Assembly: GCA_963580455.1 (NCBI GenBank)
Contig: OY756957.1
Location: 21,493,001 to 21,557,000, forward strand
DNA from: Euonymus europaeus
Lineage: Eukaryota; Streptophyta; Magnoliopsida; Celastrales; Celastraceae
Length of the DNA stretch: 64,000 bases
Direction of reading: 5' to 3'
Part shown: positions 24,495 to 37,403 of the stretch, piece after piece
How the letters are laid out: each line of letters begins with the position of its first letter
Position numbering within the stretch: position 1 is the stretch's first letter
Program-made: the position numbers and the translations under genes
The notes under the pieces: generated by a model
Told to the model about the DNA's origin: nothing
Seen by the model: only the letters and a program-made list of their open reading frames with translations
Databases searched by the model: none

Positions 24495-25675
24495 TGTTGG
24501 AAAACACGCACTAGCCGAAACGTTTTTAAAACAACGAACGCACATAAGAGTAATCGATAAAAAAACAGCTTTCAAATTTTTTTTTGCTAATTATCGTCAA
24601 GATTCATAATCTATGATAGATCTAATTGTTTAAGGATTACATACCTAGAGATCTCTCCGGATTGATCTCTAATAATATATATTGAAGGATGGAGTCAGTC
24701 GGATTGATTCAAAAGCTCAATCCTGCGGATCTTCCACCGTATGCACCAAATCCCAAACTTCAATTTAAGAGAGGATGGGCTCCTTAATCCAAGAACCTGA
24801 AAATTAGAAATCAAAAGTGTGGAAAAAAATTAAAGAGTCGAGTCCAATTGGAGTCTCATCGTTAGGAAACTAAACACACTAGTGTGTGTTTATTTAGGGG
24901 TCAACCAACCTAGGTGGCTGGCCCACACTCCTCTCCAATTAGGGAACTCCAACCTCAGTTAAGTTTCCTAATTCACTTAGGTTTGGGCTTACATAGGGTA
25001 CAGTGGGGACCAACAAGGAAAAATAAAATATGGGCTTCCTACCAATTTAATTATCAGCCTAAACCCATGAGCATTATTAAAATTCATAAACTATAATATA
25101 TTCCACTAAAATATTATTTTTGCACTCCCCGTTTTATCTCAAATTAAATCTGAGCCTTTCGTTATAATCGTTCATTAAAGACCTCACCCTTTGGTAAATT
25201 GAAGTCACATACATTAAATGTACACGTACCAATAATCATTAATAAATTAAGATTATGAACAATGTCATAACGTCAGTGTGAGTATACAATTTTCCATGTA
25301 TTCATACTAGAAAAATTGACTAACACGTAGTCCTGATCAATACACTCCAAGTGTACTAGTATAGTAAGTTCAAGTGGTAATGCTTTCCATAACCAAGATA
25401 GACACACTGAAATACTATACTACAGGCCTGCCAATGGTTTATCCAATTCTGTCTAAGCTGTCATCGTCTGCTTATATTCAATAGGAACTTATAAATTGAT
25501 CTTCTGTGTGTAAGCTAAACTCTACACACCAATTTATATACCATATATAATAAAAGACGCTTATGTCAATATGTCATTTTTCATATAGAAAGTGCTAAAC
25601 ATATTTTCTTCCAAATAAATAAACCGAGTTTGAATATTACATAAAATAATGGCCTTTAGCATACTATCCCTATCA
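24495..25675 (-). repeat. Copia 3' LTR
   Basis: 1181 bp, TGTTGG to TATCA. It is 291 bp shorter than the 5' LTR. The missing block corresponds to about 39430-39710, between 'CTTTCGTTA..AATC.TTCATTAAA' and 'CCTCAC.CTTTGGTAAAT'. Followed by ATCTCCCACTTCTGC (25676-25690), minus-strand GCAGAAGTGGGAGAT, a PPT. Confidence 0.9.
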
Positions 25676-25689
25676 ATCTCCCACTTCTG

Positions 25690-28600
25690 CTCAAGGCCAC
25701 GACGGTACACATCTTATTGCTATGCTCTCAAGTGTCCTTCAAATGACTTTGTTGGTAAGCACTTGGTAAATGGATTCGCCAATTTATCCTTTGATGCTAT
25801 CATCGTCACTATGACATCACCTCTTCGTATGATCTCTCATATCGAGTGATACTTGCGTTCTATATGTTTCCCTTCCGAATGAGCTCTTGGTTCCTTTGAA
25901 TTTGCTACTGCTTCACTATTGCCACAGTAAAGTGTAATAGGTAACTGAGCTGTAGGTACCACATTCAAATCTATTCAAAAGTTTCGGAGTCGTACTGATT
26001 CTTTAGCTGCCTCAGAAGCCGCTACATATTCAGCTTCCATAGTGGAGTCAACAATGTAGGATTGCTTGACACTTCTCCAACTAATGACTCCACCTCCTAA
26101 TGTGAAAACATAGCCTGAAGCTGACTTCCAGGAATCTTTATCTGACTAAAAATATGAATTTGTATACCCTATAGGTACAAGTTCATCAGCCTTATAAACT
26201 AGCATATAATGTCTCGTTCTCTTTAGATACTTGAGTATTTGCTTTACAACAACCAAATGTTCCATTCCTGGGTTTGATTGATATCTGCTAACTAGACCAA
26301 CCATATAACATATATCTGATCTAGTACACATCATGGCATACATGAGGCTTCCCACAGTCGAGGCATATGGTAGTTGACTCATTCTCTTGATCTCAACAGC
26401 ATCCTTAGGGCACTAATCTCGAGACAAGGTGATTGCATGTCTGTAAGGAAGAAATCCTTTCTTGAAATCTTGCATGCCAAATCTTTTCAGGATGGCAGCC
26501 ATATAGACTCTATGAGACAAGCCCAACATTCTTTGTTTCCGGTTTATTAGCAACTTGATCCCAAAAATGTGACTAGCTTCTCCTATGTCTTTCATTTTGA
26601 ATTGACTATTCAACCAGACTTTTACTGAGAATAATATAGCTATATCATTTCCAATAAGCAATATATCATCTACGTAAAGTACTAAGAACACCGCCGCACT
26701 TCCATTGCTCCTTCAATAGACACAAGATTCATCAGGACATTGCTTAAATCCATAGAATCTTATGGCCTAGTCAAATGTTTAAGTCCATAAATGGAACTCT
26801 TAAGCTTGCACAATAAGTGCTTTTGGTCTTTGGCTATAAATCCGTCTAGTTGCACCATATAGATGCTTTCATCAAGACTTCCATTTAGGAAATCTGTCTT
26901 GACATCCAATTGCCATATTTCGTAATCGTAATATGCTGCAATGGATAAGATTATCCGAATAGACTTAAGCATAGCTACTGGAGAAAAAGTTTCCCCATAA
27001 TCGATCCCTTCCTTTTGAGTATAACCTTTCGCTACAAGTCTTGCTTTGAAAGTTTCCACCTTTCCGTCCACCCTTCTCTTTCTCTTGTAGATCCACTTGC
27101 AACCTATGGGTTTTACTCCATTTGGTGGTTCTACAAGTTCCCAGACTTTATTAGAGTACATGGACCCCATCTCAGATTTCATAGCTTTCTTCCAAGATTC
27201 TGCATCTTTATCTTGGAGTGCTTCATTATAGTTACTGAGATCAATATATTGTTCTGTTAGGATCATTTCATACACTTCACCCAATAGAACATACCGACTA
27301 GGTAATTTGGTTACCCTCCCACTACGATGAGGCATTATCTATTTGTTTGGAGTTTTTTGGTGTGATGATTCTGTTCTATTTGTATCAGGCTCTTCATGCT
27401 GATCTAGTTGATTTCTCGGTATGTCATGATCATCCATTTAAACAGAATTAATTTGAGATTCTACAATCCTTCCACTTTCATATGGCACTGGATTGCTATC
27501 TTGAGATATTTGTTTTTCTTGTGTTTCTCCTCTTATTTCTTCAAGAACAACTTTACTTTTGGGTTTGTGGTTCATCATATAGTCATCTTCTAAAAATCGT
27601 GCATTGGTGCTAACAATGACCTAATCCTTAGGACTATAAAATAAACCACATTTGGTACCTCAAGGGTATCCTACGAAAAAACACACTTCTGTCCTAGATT
27701 CCAACTTTCCTGCGTTCCCTACCAGCATATGGGCCGGCTGTTTCTAATCTATAATTCCGTAGAAGTAATTGGTACTGACATAGAAGGAACTAAGTTCAGA
27801 ATGTACCCAGCTGTTTCTAAAGCGTATCCCCAGAAAAAATTAGGTAGTTTCGAAAAACTCATCATCGATCTCACCATTTCCATAATAGTCATATTCCTTC
27901 TTTCGGCCACACCATTTTGTTATGGTGTATTTGGTGCTGTGAACTGAGAGGATATCCCTTCTACATTCAAGTATTCCATAAACTCTCTCAAGAGATATTC
28001 ACCACCAAGATTGGATCGTAGTGTTTTGATACGTTTTCCCAAACGTTTCTCTGTAACTGCCTTATAACTTTTAAACATTTCAAAAGTTTCAGACTTACGG
28101 TGCATTAGGTAAATGTATTCATACCTTGAGTACTCGTCTATGAAAGTGCCGAAATAGTCATAACCTTCTCTCGCTCGAATAGTCATTGGACCACACACAT
28201 TTGAATGTACCAACTCTAAACATTCTTTGGCTATAAGCCCCTTTGCCGAGAATGACCTCTTGGTCATTTTATCCTCCAAACATGATTCTCAGACTGGGAG
28301 TTCCTCAACTTCTAATGAACTCAAAGGTCCATCTCATACCAGTCTAGAAATCCTGTTTAGATTGATATGACCTAAGTGTAAACACCAAAGATAGGTTTGA
28401 TTCGGTTTTGAAGGTTCTTTTCTCTTAGATGGTAAAATTGTTGAGTTATTCAATTCATTATATTTAGTAGAACTTGGACTTATAATATAAAGATTGTCTA
28501 CTAAAGTACCATAACAGATAAAACGTTTATTGTTCCTGATAACAACTGAGTTATCAAACTTAAAACAATATTCATTCTTAGACAAAAAAAAGTAATCAAA

Positions 28601-28692
28601 ATCAAATTTCCTCTCATAGTTGGTACGTAAAGTCAATCATTCAAAATTAAAGTCCTATCACTACTAAAACTCAAATGAAAAATGCCTACATC
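25690..28692 (-). pseudogene. Copia pol: integrase, RT, RNase H (broken)
   Basis: Read right to left. The integrase zinc part is near 28390-28280 (WCLHLGHINLNRISRLV, CLEDKMTKRSF). The catalytic core is at 28240-27920 (VCGPMTIRAREGYDYF, FIDEYSRYEYIYLMHRKS). The first catalytic Asp, expected in HSD, is Asn (HSN). RT is at 27335-26413: WKKAMKSEMGSM, PIGCKWIYKRKRRVDG, ARLVAKGYTQKEGIDY..FSPV, and the intact metal box YVDDILLIGN. RNase H is at 26382-25700 (YASTVGSLMYAMMCTRSDICY, SGYVFTLGGGVISW, STMEAEYVAASEAAKE). Stops near 26400, 26760 and 27345 break it. Motif order integrase before RT defines Copia. Confidence 0.9.
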
Positions 28693-28695
28693 TAC
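28693..28695. repeat. TAC target duplication, left copy (CACTA)
   Basis: TAC before the CACTA terminus, matched by TAC at 37401-37403. Three bases is the rule for CACTA elements. Confidence 0.8.
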
Positions 28696-28719
28696 CACTA
28701 CAAGAAAATGAGAGATTAT

Positions 28720-29055
28720 CGACGGATTTTACCGGCGGAATATGTTCATCGGCATTTATCGACGGAATACCCACCAAAAACAATTTTCTTCCTTTACCAA
28801 TGATTTACCGACCATATACCAACGGTAAATTTAACGACGGAACTAATTCGTCGGAATATTTTGGCGCTAAAATGGCGCCAAAATATCCCGACGACTTACC
28901 GACCGTCGTGTTGTCGGTAATTACCGACGGAATTATTTTTCGTCGGTAATTATTTAATTTACCGACGGAAATAATTTCGGTCGTTAAATATTTCAATTAC
29001 ATAATTATTCCATCTAGTAAATTATTTATCGACGGATAATTCCGTCGGTAAGATT
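28720..29055. repeat. CACTA 5' subterminal repeats with a palindrome
   Basis: Many direct and inverted copies of ACCGACGGAA and CGTCGGTAA, the expected binding sites for a TNPA-type protein. Within them, 28850-28893 is an imperfect palindrome: GTCGGAATATTTTGGCGC faces GCGCCAAAATATCCCGAC around a few bases, with one mismatch. Confidence 0.85.
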
Positions 29056-31382
29056 TTAGGTTTTAAAAAAAAACACTAAGTCAATCTCAAATGAAAAAAC
29101 CCTAAAACTTCACTCCCGCACATAGACAGACCTCACTCCCATAGATAGACCTTACTCCGGCAGCTTCTTCTTCAATCCGTTCATCGAGTCTTCACACGCT
29201 GGTCTTCTTTCATCAATTCTGGTGATCCGTCAACTCGAAAGCGTGTTGATTTAAGGGGTCGAAGCATGAAAGAGAGGGATAGGCAAAATTATTTTGGAGC
29301 AAACCAGGTTAGAGTGGTGCCATCGACTCTGGGTGCTCTAGCAAAACAGTGCATCTGTTAAAATTAAGGTTGGTTTTTGTTAATTTTGTTGGTGCTATTG
29401 TGCTATGATCTATTAAGACCGATGTATTTTTGTTGTGCTTTCAGGCATTGTTTTGGTCCACAGATTCAGAATTTCTTCAGGCAACTATTATTTTTCTTTA
29501 ATGCCCAAAACGTTGGAGATGTCTCAGTCCTTGTTGCAACATGCAGATTACTTCGGCATTCTGTTAGTGATGCAAGAATTTTTCATTCGAAGCTCTCCTT
29601 GTTATTTTGTATATTCTTCTGAGAATTAGTTCAACCAAGAATGATAACAGTGTGATATTCTTGATTTTTTTTATATAGCCTTAACTGATATGTGAATTAT
29701 TTAAAAAATATTGATTTAAGATGCCTAATAGTTCACTTGAGACACACTTCTGATGCTGTAGTGCAAACCTAGATGTGATGAGCCCAAAACTTCTATTATT
29801 TTAACATAGTTGGATGAACATTCTATTTACAAAATCTCCAGTACTAAACAAAATTGGGAAATATAGTTTCTCAACATCTTAATATCACTAGCTTTTAAGT
29901 TTAAACAATCTTTGATCTCCATTTTCTGTGTCTCAATTTGAAATTCTTGAACCAATTCGTTTCAATAAGTGTAGATATTGTTCTATTTTATGTCTAATTT
30001 GGGATCTCCTTTTGGGTTTCTGAATTTCATTCGATTTGGGTTTTTGACATTGCCATATACTTTTGTTAGTACTAATTTTAGCTCTCAGTCTATAGTCTAT
30101 ACGCATTAAGAAAAATCATCCTCTCTGAATATCTAGCCTTAGTGATGACATTAAGGTTGTTTTTTTTGCAGATGTGATTCTTTGGGTTTTTCTGGAATTT
30201 TCTATCTTTTATTACCTTATAAGGAACTGTTCCACTATGTTTTCAGTTCGCTAGCTCTCTTTTTTCTTCATTTAATAGCACTGTTGCTATTTTAGATTAT
30301 ATATATACTACCCTATTATTATTTTTGGATATATTTGTTTATAGTATTTTATTATGCCCTTGCTTGTTCGTCCTTGTGTTTTTTAGGATTTTAGAAAGGT
30401 AGTCTGTAAAGTGTTGTTGTTGTCCCAAGTCTGAATTCTCATTTTTTTTGCTTTGTTAAGACGCACCAATGGTTATGCATGTCATTATATTTTCTTTGAT
30501 CTCATGAGGTCGTACTTGTTTTGTCAAGTGTCAAATATGTACTCAAGTAATATAGGAAGAAGTACATGCTATATATCATGGCAATTCTATGTCTCTGCAT
30601 AGATATTTTGTTTTGTATACATGGATGCTAGTTTTTTTTTATTCTGGGAGTTTCATTTCTTACTCCGCCTTATATATATATATAATGATTATGTATTTCG
30701 TTGATTTTGTTTCTAATGAGTGTTGGCTAGTTACTAATGCTTTATTATTCATTCAACAAGGGATGTAGTGAATCTCTTTGCTGGAGCAGATTATCTGTAT
30801 AATCATTCGCTGGTGGACTAAAGAGTGAGGTGATTTGTATATATACCTGTGTCCAGGCAGATATCATAGTAGGTTGGCTCCATGGAAACCTTTTCTTTTT
30901 ACGATTTTATTAGATACCATTACTAGCTCTTCTAAAATATTGGGAATTCTGAAGCTTTGTGCATGTGTCTCAATGTGACAATTCTGAAGCTTTGTGCATC
31001 TTTACTTCTTCCTTTGTGGTTGTTATTGATTGCTTAGATTATTCTTCGGTGTGTCTCGGGAAAAAAAATTATTCTGTCTGCAGTCATTGCCGTATGTACG
31101 TTATTTCTTATTATTTATTGCCTATCAAAATGACAAGCATGACTTATTTTTTTATGGACAATTCTTAGTGATGGTTCTTTCTGAAATCTCAATGGAACTT
31201 TTGCTTTAATAATTTGTTAGAACTGATCAAGTTTTTCGTATCAAATCATGTGGTATATCTATATTAAGAAAAGTAGCTATTCTTAAGGAATATATGATTG
31301 TATTATGAATGTATTGGTAGTAACTAAACCTGCAAAAAATTCTATTTTCTTGATCTGTAGAGTGCTTGTGTTGGGCGAGGAA
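29056..31382 (+). other. CACTA 5' leader, non-coding
   Basis: About 2.3 kb of T-rich DNA between the subterminal repeats and the transposase start, probably promoter, leader and intron. No conserved protein is seen; short frames here are compositional. Confidence 0.5.
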
Positions 31383-34300
31383 ATGTCAAGTTTCGATAGG
31401 TCGTGGATGTATGCAAGGCAAACCAATGGATTGCTTAACCGGGAATTTATTGAGGGGGTTGATCAATTCATTGCCTATACTTGTTCTCAACCCGGGAGCA
31501 TGGATGGAAATAAGATAAGATGTCCATGTGTCCGGTGTCATAACCGTCGTTTCAGGGAACCAAATGATGTGCATCTCCACCTTCTCAAGAAGGGGTTTGT
31601 GGTTGATTATTATGTGTGGGTCGACATGGGGAACCATATGTTACTACAACAAATGAAACATTGGAAGGGAGTCACATGTGGGCGTATGCGGCAGAAAGTG
31701 TGGATACAGAAATCTCTAATCCGTACCACACAATGGTGACGGATGCAGCTGGGCCAAGCTTTGACCCATCTAATGTGGAGGAATCACCAAATCCCGGTGC
31801 GCATAAATTATATGATATGTTGCAGGCCTCAGAACAAGAATTATGGCCTGGGTGTGAAACAATGTCCCAGCTATCGGCCATGGCCCGATTGTTGTGCATT
31901 AAGTCTGAACATCATTTTTCGGAGAATCGCTATGACGCAATAACCGAATTATTCAAGGAGGCATTACCGGTGGACAACAAACTTCCAGTGGAGAAGATTC
32001 ACTGTTGCTTGAACGGGTGTATGATATATTGGGGCGTTGACAGTGAATTGAGCATTTGTAAATTCTGTCAGTACCCTCGATATAGGAGCAGAAGAAGAGG
32101 TGATTCAAGGCAGAGAGAGATAGTATAGTGCCAAATCAAAAAATGTATTATTTTCCTTTAGCACCCAGACTGCAAAGACTGTATGCTTCATCTGCTATAG
32201 CAGAACACATGAGATGGCATGATGAACATTACCAAGAAGATGGAGTAATGCATCATCCTTCAAACTCGGAAGCATGGAAACACTTCAATCGAGTTCATCC
32301 ACATTTTGCGACCGAGACACGTAATGTAAGGCTCGGTCTGTGCACAGATGGCTTTCAACCTTTTGGCCAGTCGGGGCAACAATATTCATCATGGCCGGTA
32401 ATAGTCACTCCTTACAATTTGCCTCCTTGGATATGTATGAAAGAGAAATTCATGTTTCTGACAGTGATTGTGCCTGGACCAAAGAACCCAAAACATAAAA
32501 TAGATGTATTCCTCCAACCTTTGGTTCATGAATTGTGCATGTTGTGGGAGTATGGTGTTGAGACGTGGGATGTATGCATGAAGCAGAACTTCCAACTGCG
32601 AGCTGCTCTGATATGGACTATAAGTGACTTTCCGGCATACTCAATGTTATCTAGTTGGTCTACAACGGGGAAGATGGCTTGTCCTTATTGTATGGAAGAT
32701 TTTGGGGCGTTTACACTTCACAGAGGGGGTAAGACATTGTGGTTCGACAACCATCGCAAGTTCCTTCCTTAGGACCACCCGTATAGGAGGAACAAGAATT
32801 GGTTTAGGAAGAATACGGTTGTCACAGAAATGGCTCCACCCGTACTATCAAGTGAAGATATATTTCGGAGTATAATTGCTTTTGGGATGGGGAAAGTGAC
32901 TAAGGAGGGCGGGGAAACACGTAATCAGCAGATGTGCAGAATTTCTGGTTGTGGTTGGAAGAAGTGCAGTATCTTTTGGGATTTACCATATTGGAGAACA
33001 AACCTCATTCGGCATAATCTCGATGTGATGCACATTGAGAAGAATGTATTTGAAAATGTGTTTAACACTGTAATGAATATCGAGGGGAAAACAAAAGATA
33101 ATGCAAAGGCACGAGATGATATGAAAGTCATTTGCCGCCGAAAAGAGTTAGAAATGAATTTTGCTACTGGAAAATATTCGAAGGCTTGTTACTCGTTAGA
33201 TAAGGCTGGTAAACAGAAAGTTTGTGAATGAGTAAGAACTCTAAAGTTTCCAGATGGGTATGTTTCGAACATGGGTCGGTGTGTAGACATGAAAAAATAT
33301 AAGATGTTTGGGATGAAAAGTCATGACTGTCATGTGTTCATGCAACGTTTGATTCCAATAGCATTTCGAGAATTGCTCCCGACTAACGTGTGGCATGCAT
33401 TGACTGAGTTGAGCTTATTTTTTAAGGAGTTAACATGTTCAACTCTCAGGGTGGAAGAGATGAGCAGATTGGAGATGCAAATTCCCATCATTTTGTGCAA
33501 GTTAGAACGTATATTTCCTCCAGCATTCTTTGACTCGATGGAGCACCTACCGATCCATTTGCCGTATGAGGCAAGAATAGAAGGTCCAGTGCAGTACCGT
33601 TGGATATATCCGTTTGAACGGTTCCTTCGGCACTTGAAGAAGAATGTGAAAAACAAAGCTAAGGTTGAAGGTTCCATATGCAATGCATATCTAGTTGAAG
33701 AATCATCCAACTTTTGTTCATATTACTTTGAGCCTCACGTACACACGAGGCACAGAAAAGTGTCGCGGAATTATGATGGTGGTGAAGGACTTACTATGGA
33801 AGGAAATTTGGCTATATTTACCCATCCTGGTAGACCTTATGGGAAGTCAAAAATTAGACCACTTAATGAACGAGAGTTATTGGCAGCTCAAACATACATA
33901 CTTCTTAATTGCCAAGAAGTTGAGCAATATATTAGGTAAGTGTTTATGCCATAATTTAAAAAGTTTTCAATGAAACTGTGGATGTTTAATACTACTATAA
34001 ATGTGCATGTTCATATTTCCCAGGATATTTTGTGATTTCGTACGAAGTATGGGTGTTGTGAGCAAGGCTTCAGTAGATGCGGCGTTGGAGAATGAATTTT
34101 CATTTTGGTTTAGGCGATACGTAAGTTCTTCATAAAATAAAACTCCAGACTTTTTTTTAAAATGATATGTCTAACAATGACTTGTCTTGTGTTTATTCTC
34201 TAGGCAAATGATCCCTTGAATGACATTTCAAACCAATTCATCAAGGATCTATCTCAGTGGCCTTTAAGAAATGCCAAGTCCGTACCGGTGTATTTTGTTA

Positions 34301-34950
34301 ATGGCTTCAAATTCCATACAAGAAAACATGGGTCACAAAGAGCAACGGTGAATAGTGGTGTTTGCATTAAGGGGATGAATTACAGTGAGTCATCCAGTGA
34401 CTACTACGGTATGCTAGATGAAATCTTAATTGTGGAGTATCCTAGGCTACCAATCAAGAGAATGGTATTGTTCAAGTGTGAATGGTTTGACCAGACGCCA
34501 AATGTTGGTACAAAGGTTCATCATCAGTGTAATCTTGTGGAGGTTAATTAGAGACGTCGTTTCAACAAATATGAATCGTTCATTCTAGCTATGCAAGCCC
34601 AACAAGTGTATTATGCACCATATCCGAGCTTAAGGGGTAACAAGGGTGACTGGTTGGCAGTTTGTAGAATAAAGGCTAGATCGATTGTTGATATGCCGGA
34701 ATCAACAGAAAGTTTCAATACCACAACATCAGAAGCATTCCAAGAAAAAGAGTCCGAAGTGCAACCGATTTTTGTGAGTGCGGATGTCCTTTCTGGTCCA
34801 CTAAATGATCCAAGTGGACCTTTAATAGAGCTAGATGATGTTGATGATGAGGACGATGAAGAAGAGGACGAACTAAATTCAGGATCGAGTGAAGAAGTTG
34901 AGGATGAAGTGGAGTCAGAATTTGAAGACTATGTTTCAGATGATAATTAG
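31383..34950 (+). pseudogene. TNPD-like CACTA transposase, few lesions
   Basis: Cuts and joins element ends. The start Met at 31383 opens the transposase-associated N-terminal domain (SSFDRSWMYARQ, CPCVRCHNRRF, 31383-31615). The transposase core follows (CLNGCMIYWG near 32010; YFPLAPRLQRLY; LGLCTDGFQPFGQSG; CPYCMED; HNLDVMHIEKNVFENV near 33015-33060). Then come a DUF4218-type block (33330-33780, ELSLFFKEL, YPFERFLRHLKK) and a DUF4216-type block (about 34216-34550, YYGMLDEILIVEY). The tail is acidic and ends at 34950. Two GT-AG introns fit at 33936-34023 and 34123-34203. Lesions: frameshifts near 31620 and 32127; in-frame stops at 32770, 33229 and 34549. Confidence 0.9.
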
Positions 34951-35162
34951 CAATATTTATTTTGTAATGTGTTTAGTTGGGAGGTTATGTTTATTTATGT
35001 AATCCATTTAGTTGGGAGTTTCTATTTATTTATGTAATATGTTTAGTTGGGAGTTTCTGTTTATTTATATATAGTATATCAATAGACGTTAGTTTTCTCA
35101 TATCATTAAATGATCTCTTTTAGTATATTAAAATATATGTGAAATGTTTGTCCATTTCATAG

Positions 35163-36741
35163 ATGACTAGAGGTAGAGGTTCTAGAGGTTACACTGGTGG
35201 GAGATCTAGCTCATCGAGCACTGGTAGAGGTCGTAGCGGTTCCATGACCCCATCATCAACTCCGACTCCATCATCACAGCATGCGCAGCCGCCGATCGGT
35301 ACCTCCATCGATGGTAGTGGTACTCATGTGACGGGTACTCCTATCAACAGTAGTGGTTCTCCAGCGATAGGTACTCCCATTGATGGTACTGGTGTAGGTC
35401 CGTTATCGACACAGGGCATGGAACGTCGACCCCATATTACCATTCAGAATGGGGGGTAAGTAATGCTTAATTGTATGACTGATTGAAATATATTGATTTG
35501 TTAATAACATGTCCAATTGTATGGAGTTTTGTTTTCAGGCTGTTTCCTTCAGAGCAATGTTCTAGGAGGATTTGAAAAATATTTGAGGAGAGAATATGCG
35601 ATAATGGGTCGTCTTGGAAGAAAATATCTGAAGAGGTGAAAGAATTCTATTGGAATGAGTTTAAGGTAATCGCCTAGGGGAAGAAGGCTGCCAACCGCTA
35701 TTCCGATATGCTCCAGCAACTGAAGGGTGGTGAGAGGCCCTTCTTTGTTCCCGAGGATGCGTGGACGAGATGGCAGCGTGATTGGAGTGAGCCCGAGTAT
35801 GTTCGGCGAGCCCAACGAAATGCTGCCAATCGCCGCATGGGTGCGACGCACACTGGCGGTTCGGTAACACATGCTTCAAGAATGGTAAATAAGAATTTAG
35901 ATTTCATTACGTTATTTAAAATCATATATGATAAATTTTTATGACTATTATTTTTTAGAGAGTTGAGATAGGTCGAGAGGTTACCCCGTATGAGCTGTTT
36001 GAGTCTACACACACCAGGGGTCATGACCGACAGACTTTTGTCGATGATAGAGCTCGAGGAGTTCATGTAAGTTTCTATTGCCTAAAATAGAGTTCTTTTT
36101 TTTTTGTTACTGAATGTTTGAGTTTGATGCTGAATGTCTGGATATATGGATTGGAGAATGAATGTCTGGATATATGGATTGGAGAATGAATCGGAGAATT
36201 GATGTGAATATATTTATTTTAAGTTTTTTTCAATTATTTTCAGGTTGGGTTTGTATTCAAAAAACAGGGGAGACTCTGTCGAAATTTTCAAAAATTATTG
36301 AAAACTTAGTAATTCTTTTATGTATATTAACAGGACACTGTTGAGGCTACTCGACAGTCTTTATTTCAGCTCGAGACAGGATCTTCTTCCTCTCACCCGA
36401 TCGATGAGAGAGATCTTTATTATAAGGCAGTCGATGGGGAGAAGAAGAGGAGGGTATACGGCATTGGGTCGTAGGCATCTATCTTCTACCTTTCTACGAG
36501 TGGGTCCTCTGTACAGTTTCCTACATCCGAGATGCAGGATGAGCATATGCAGCAGCGCATGGAGGAGATGAGGCAGCAGATGCAAGATTCGATTCGCCAG
36601 GAGGTGCGCCAGGATATGGAGGAGATGCGTCAACAGATAGAGGAGATGCAGCGACAGATGCGGGCATACTTTCAGACCTCTCGTTTTCCCTCCCCTCCAC
36701 CACCGCCACCAGATGCCGAGAGCCTTACAAAAGGCAACTGA
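35163..36741 (+). pseudogene. TNPA-like CACTA protein (Transposase_24 type)
   Basis: Probably binds the subterminal repeats and helps excision. The frame opens MTRGRGSRGYTGG (Gly/Arg/Ser-rich, 35163-35455), then a GT-AG intron (35456-35538). The conserved core has IFEERI, WKKISEEVKEFYWNEFK, AANRYSDMLQQ (35700) and a WQRDW...RRAQRNAANR block (35770-35835). Later exons at about 35960-36066 and 36335-36741 end in a Glu/Gln/Met-rich coiled-coil-like stretch (MEEMRQQMQ repeats, 36556-36660) and a Pro run. Stops at about 35573 and 35678 and one near 36473 break it. Confidence 0.8.
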
Positions 36742-36964
36742 TAGACTTTTTATTTACTCACTATTTGGACTTGTATTATTATGATATTTTATTATATTTG
36801 ATTCCATATTATGATGTACTATTTGTTATATTTGATTCTATATTATGGATGAACTATTTATTACATTTGATATATTCAGTGATTTTTGAGTTTGTTTTCT
36901 GTACGGTTTTTGTTTTTTTTACTTACAGGTTTTGTTTTAAATTTTTACAGTCAGATCTTTGAAA

Positions 36965-37386
36965 AAAGTAGTTCCTTACCGACGAATTTCAAAATTTCAA
37001 TTATTATTTATTTAAATTATACCGACAAATTACCGAAATAATTTAAAATTTAAATAATTATTAATTTTTATTATACCGACGGATTTTATAATTTAAATAA
37101 TTATTAATTTTTCTTATACCCACGGATTATCGACGAATTTTGAATTTTTAATAATTATTATTTTTAATTACGGATTACCGACGAAAGTTCAAAAAATAAT
37201 TTTTTAAATTTTTTTTATTACCGACCGTACTACGGTCGTTAAATACCGACGGTAAAATTCGTCGGTAAAGACTCAGCTACGAGCTATTTACCGACGAAAA
37301 CTTTGTTGGTCGGAATTCCGTCGGTAAAACTTTTTACCGACGGAAATCCTTAAATTGCCGACGGATCTTTCCGTCGGCAATTGTTT
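36965..37386. repeat. CACTA 3' subterminal repeats
   Basis: Repeated TACCGACGAA/TTCGTCGGTAA units in both orientations, matching the 5' subterminal array, ending at the terminus TTTCTTGTAGTG. Spacing is irregular, about 20-60 bp. Confidence 0.85.
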
Positions 37387-37403
37387 AATTTCTTGTAGTG
37401 TAC

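Larger units (their letters stand above)
28696..37400 (+). mobile_element. CACTA (En/Spm-like) DNA transposon
   Basis: An 8705-bp unit with termini CACTACAAGAAA and TTTCTTGTAGTG, a TAC duplication on both sides, and subterminal arrays of CGACGGAA/TTCCGTCG motifs (28720-29055 and 36970-37385). It encodes a TNPD-like transposase (31383-34950) and a TNPA-like DNA-binding protein (35163-36741), both on the plus strand. It sits between the protease and integrase parts of the minus-strand Copia polyprotein. Few lesions interrupt the transposase, so it arrived later than the Copia element and is fairly young. Confidence 0.95.
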
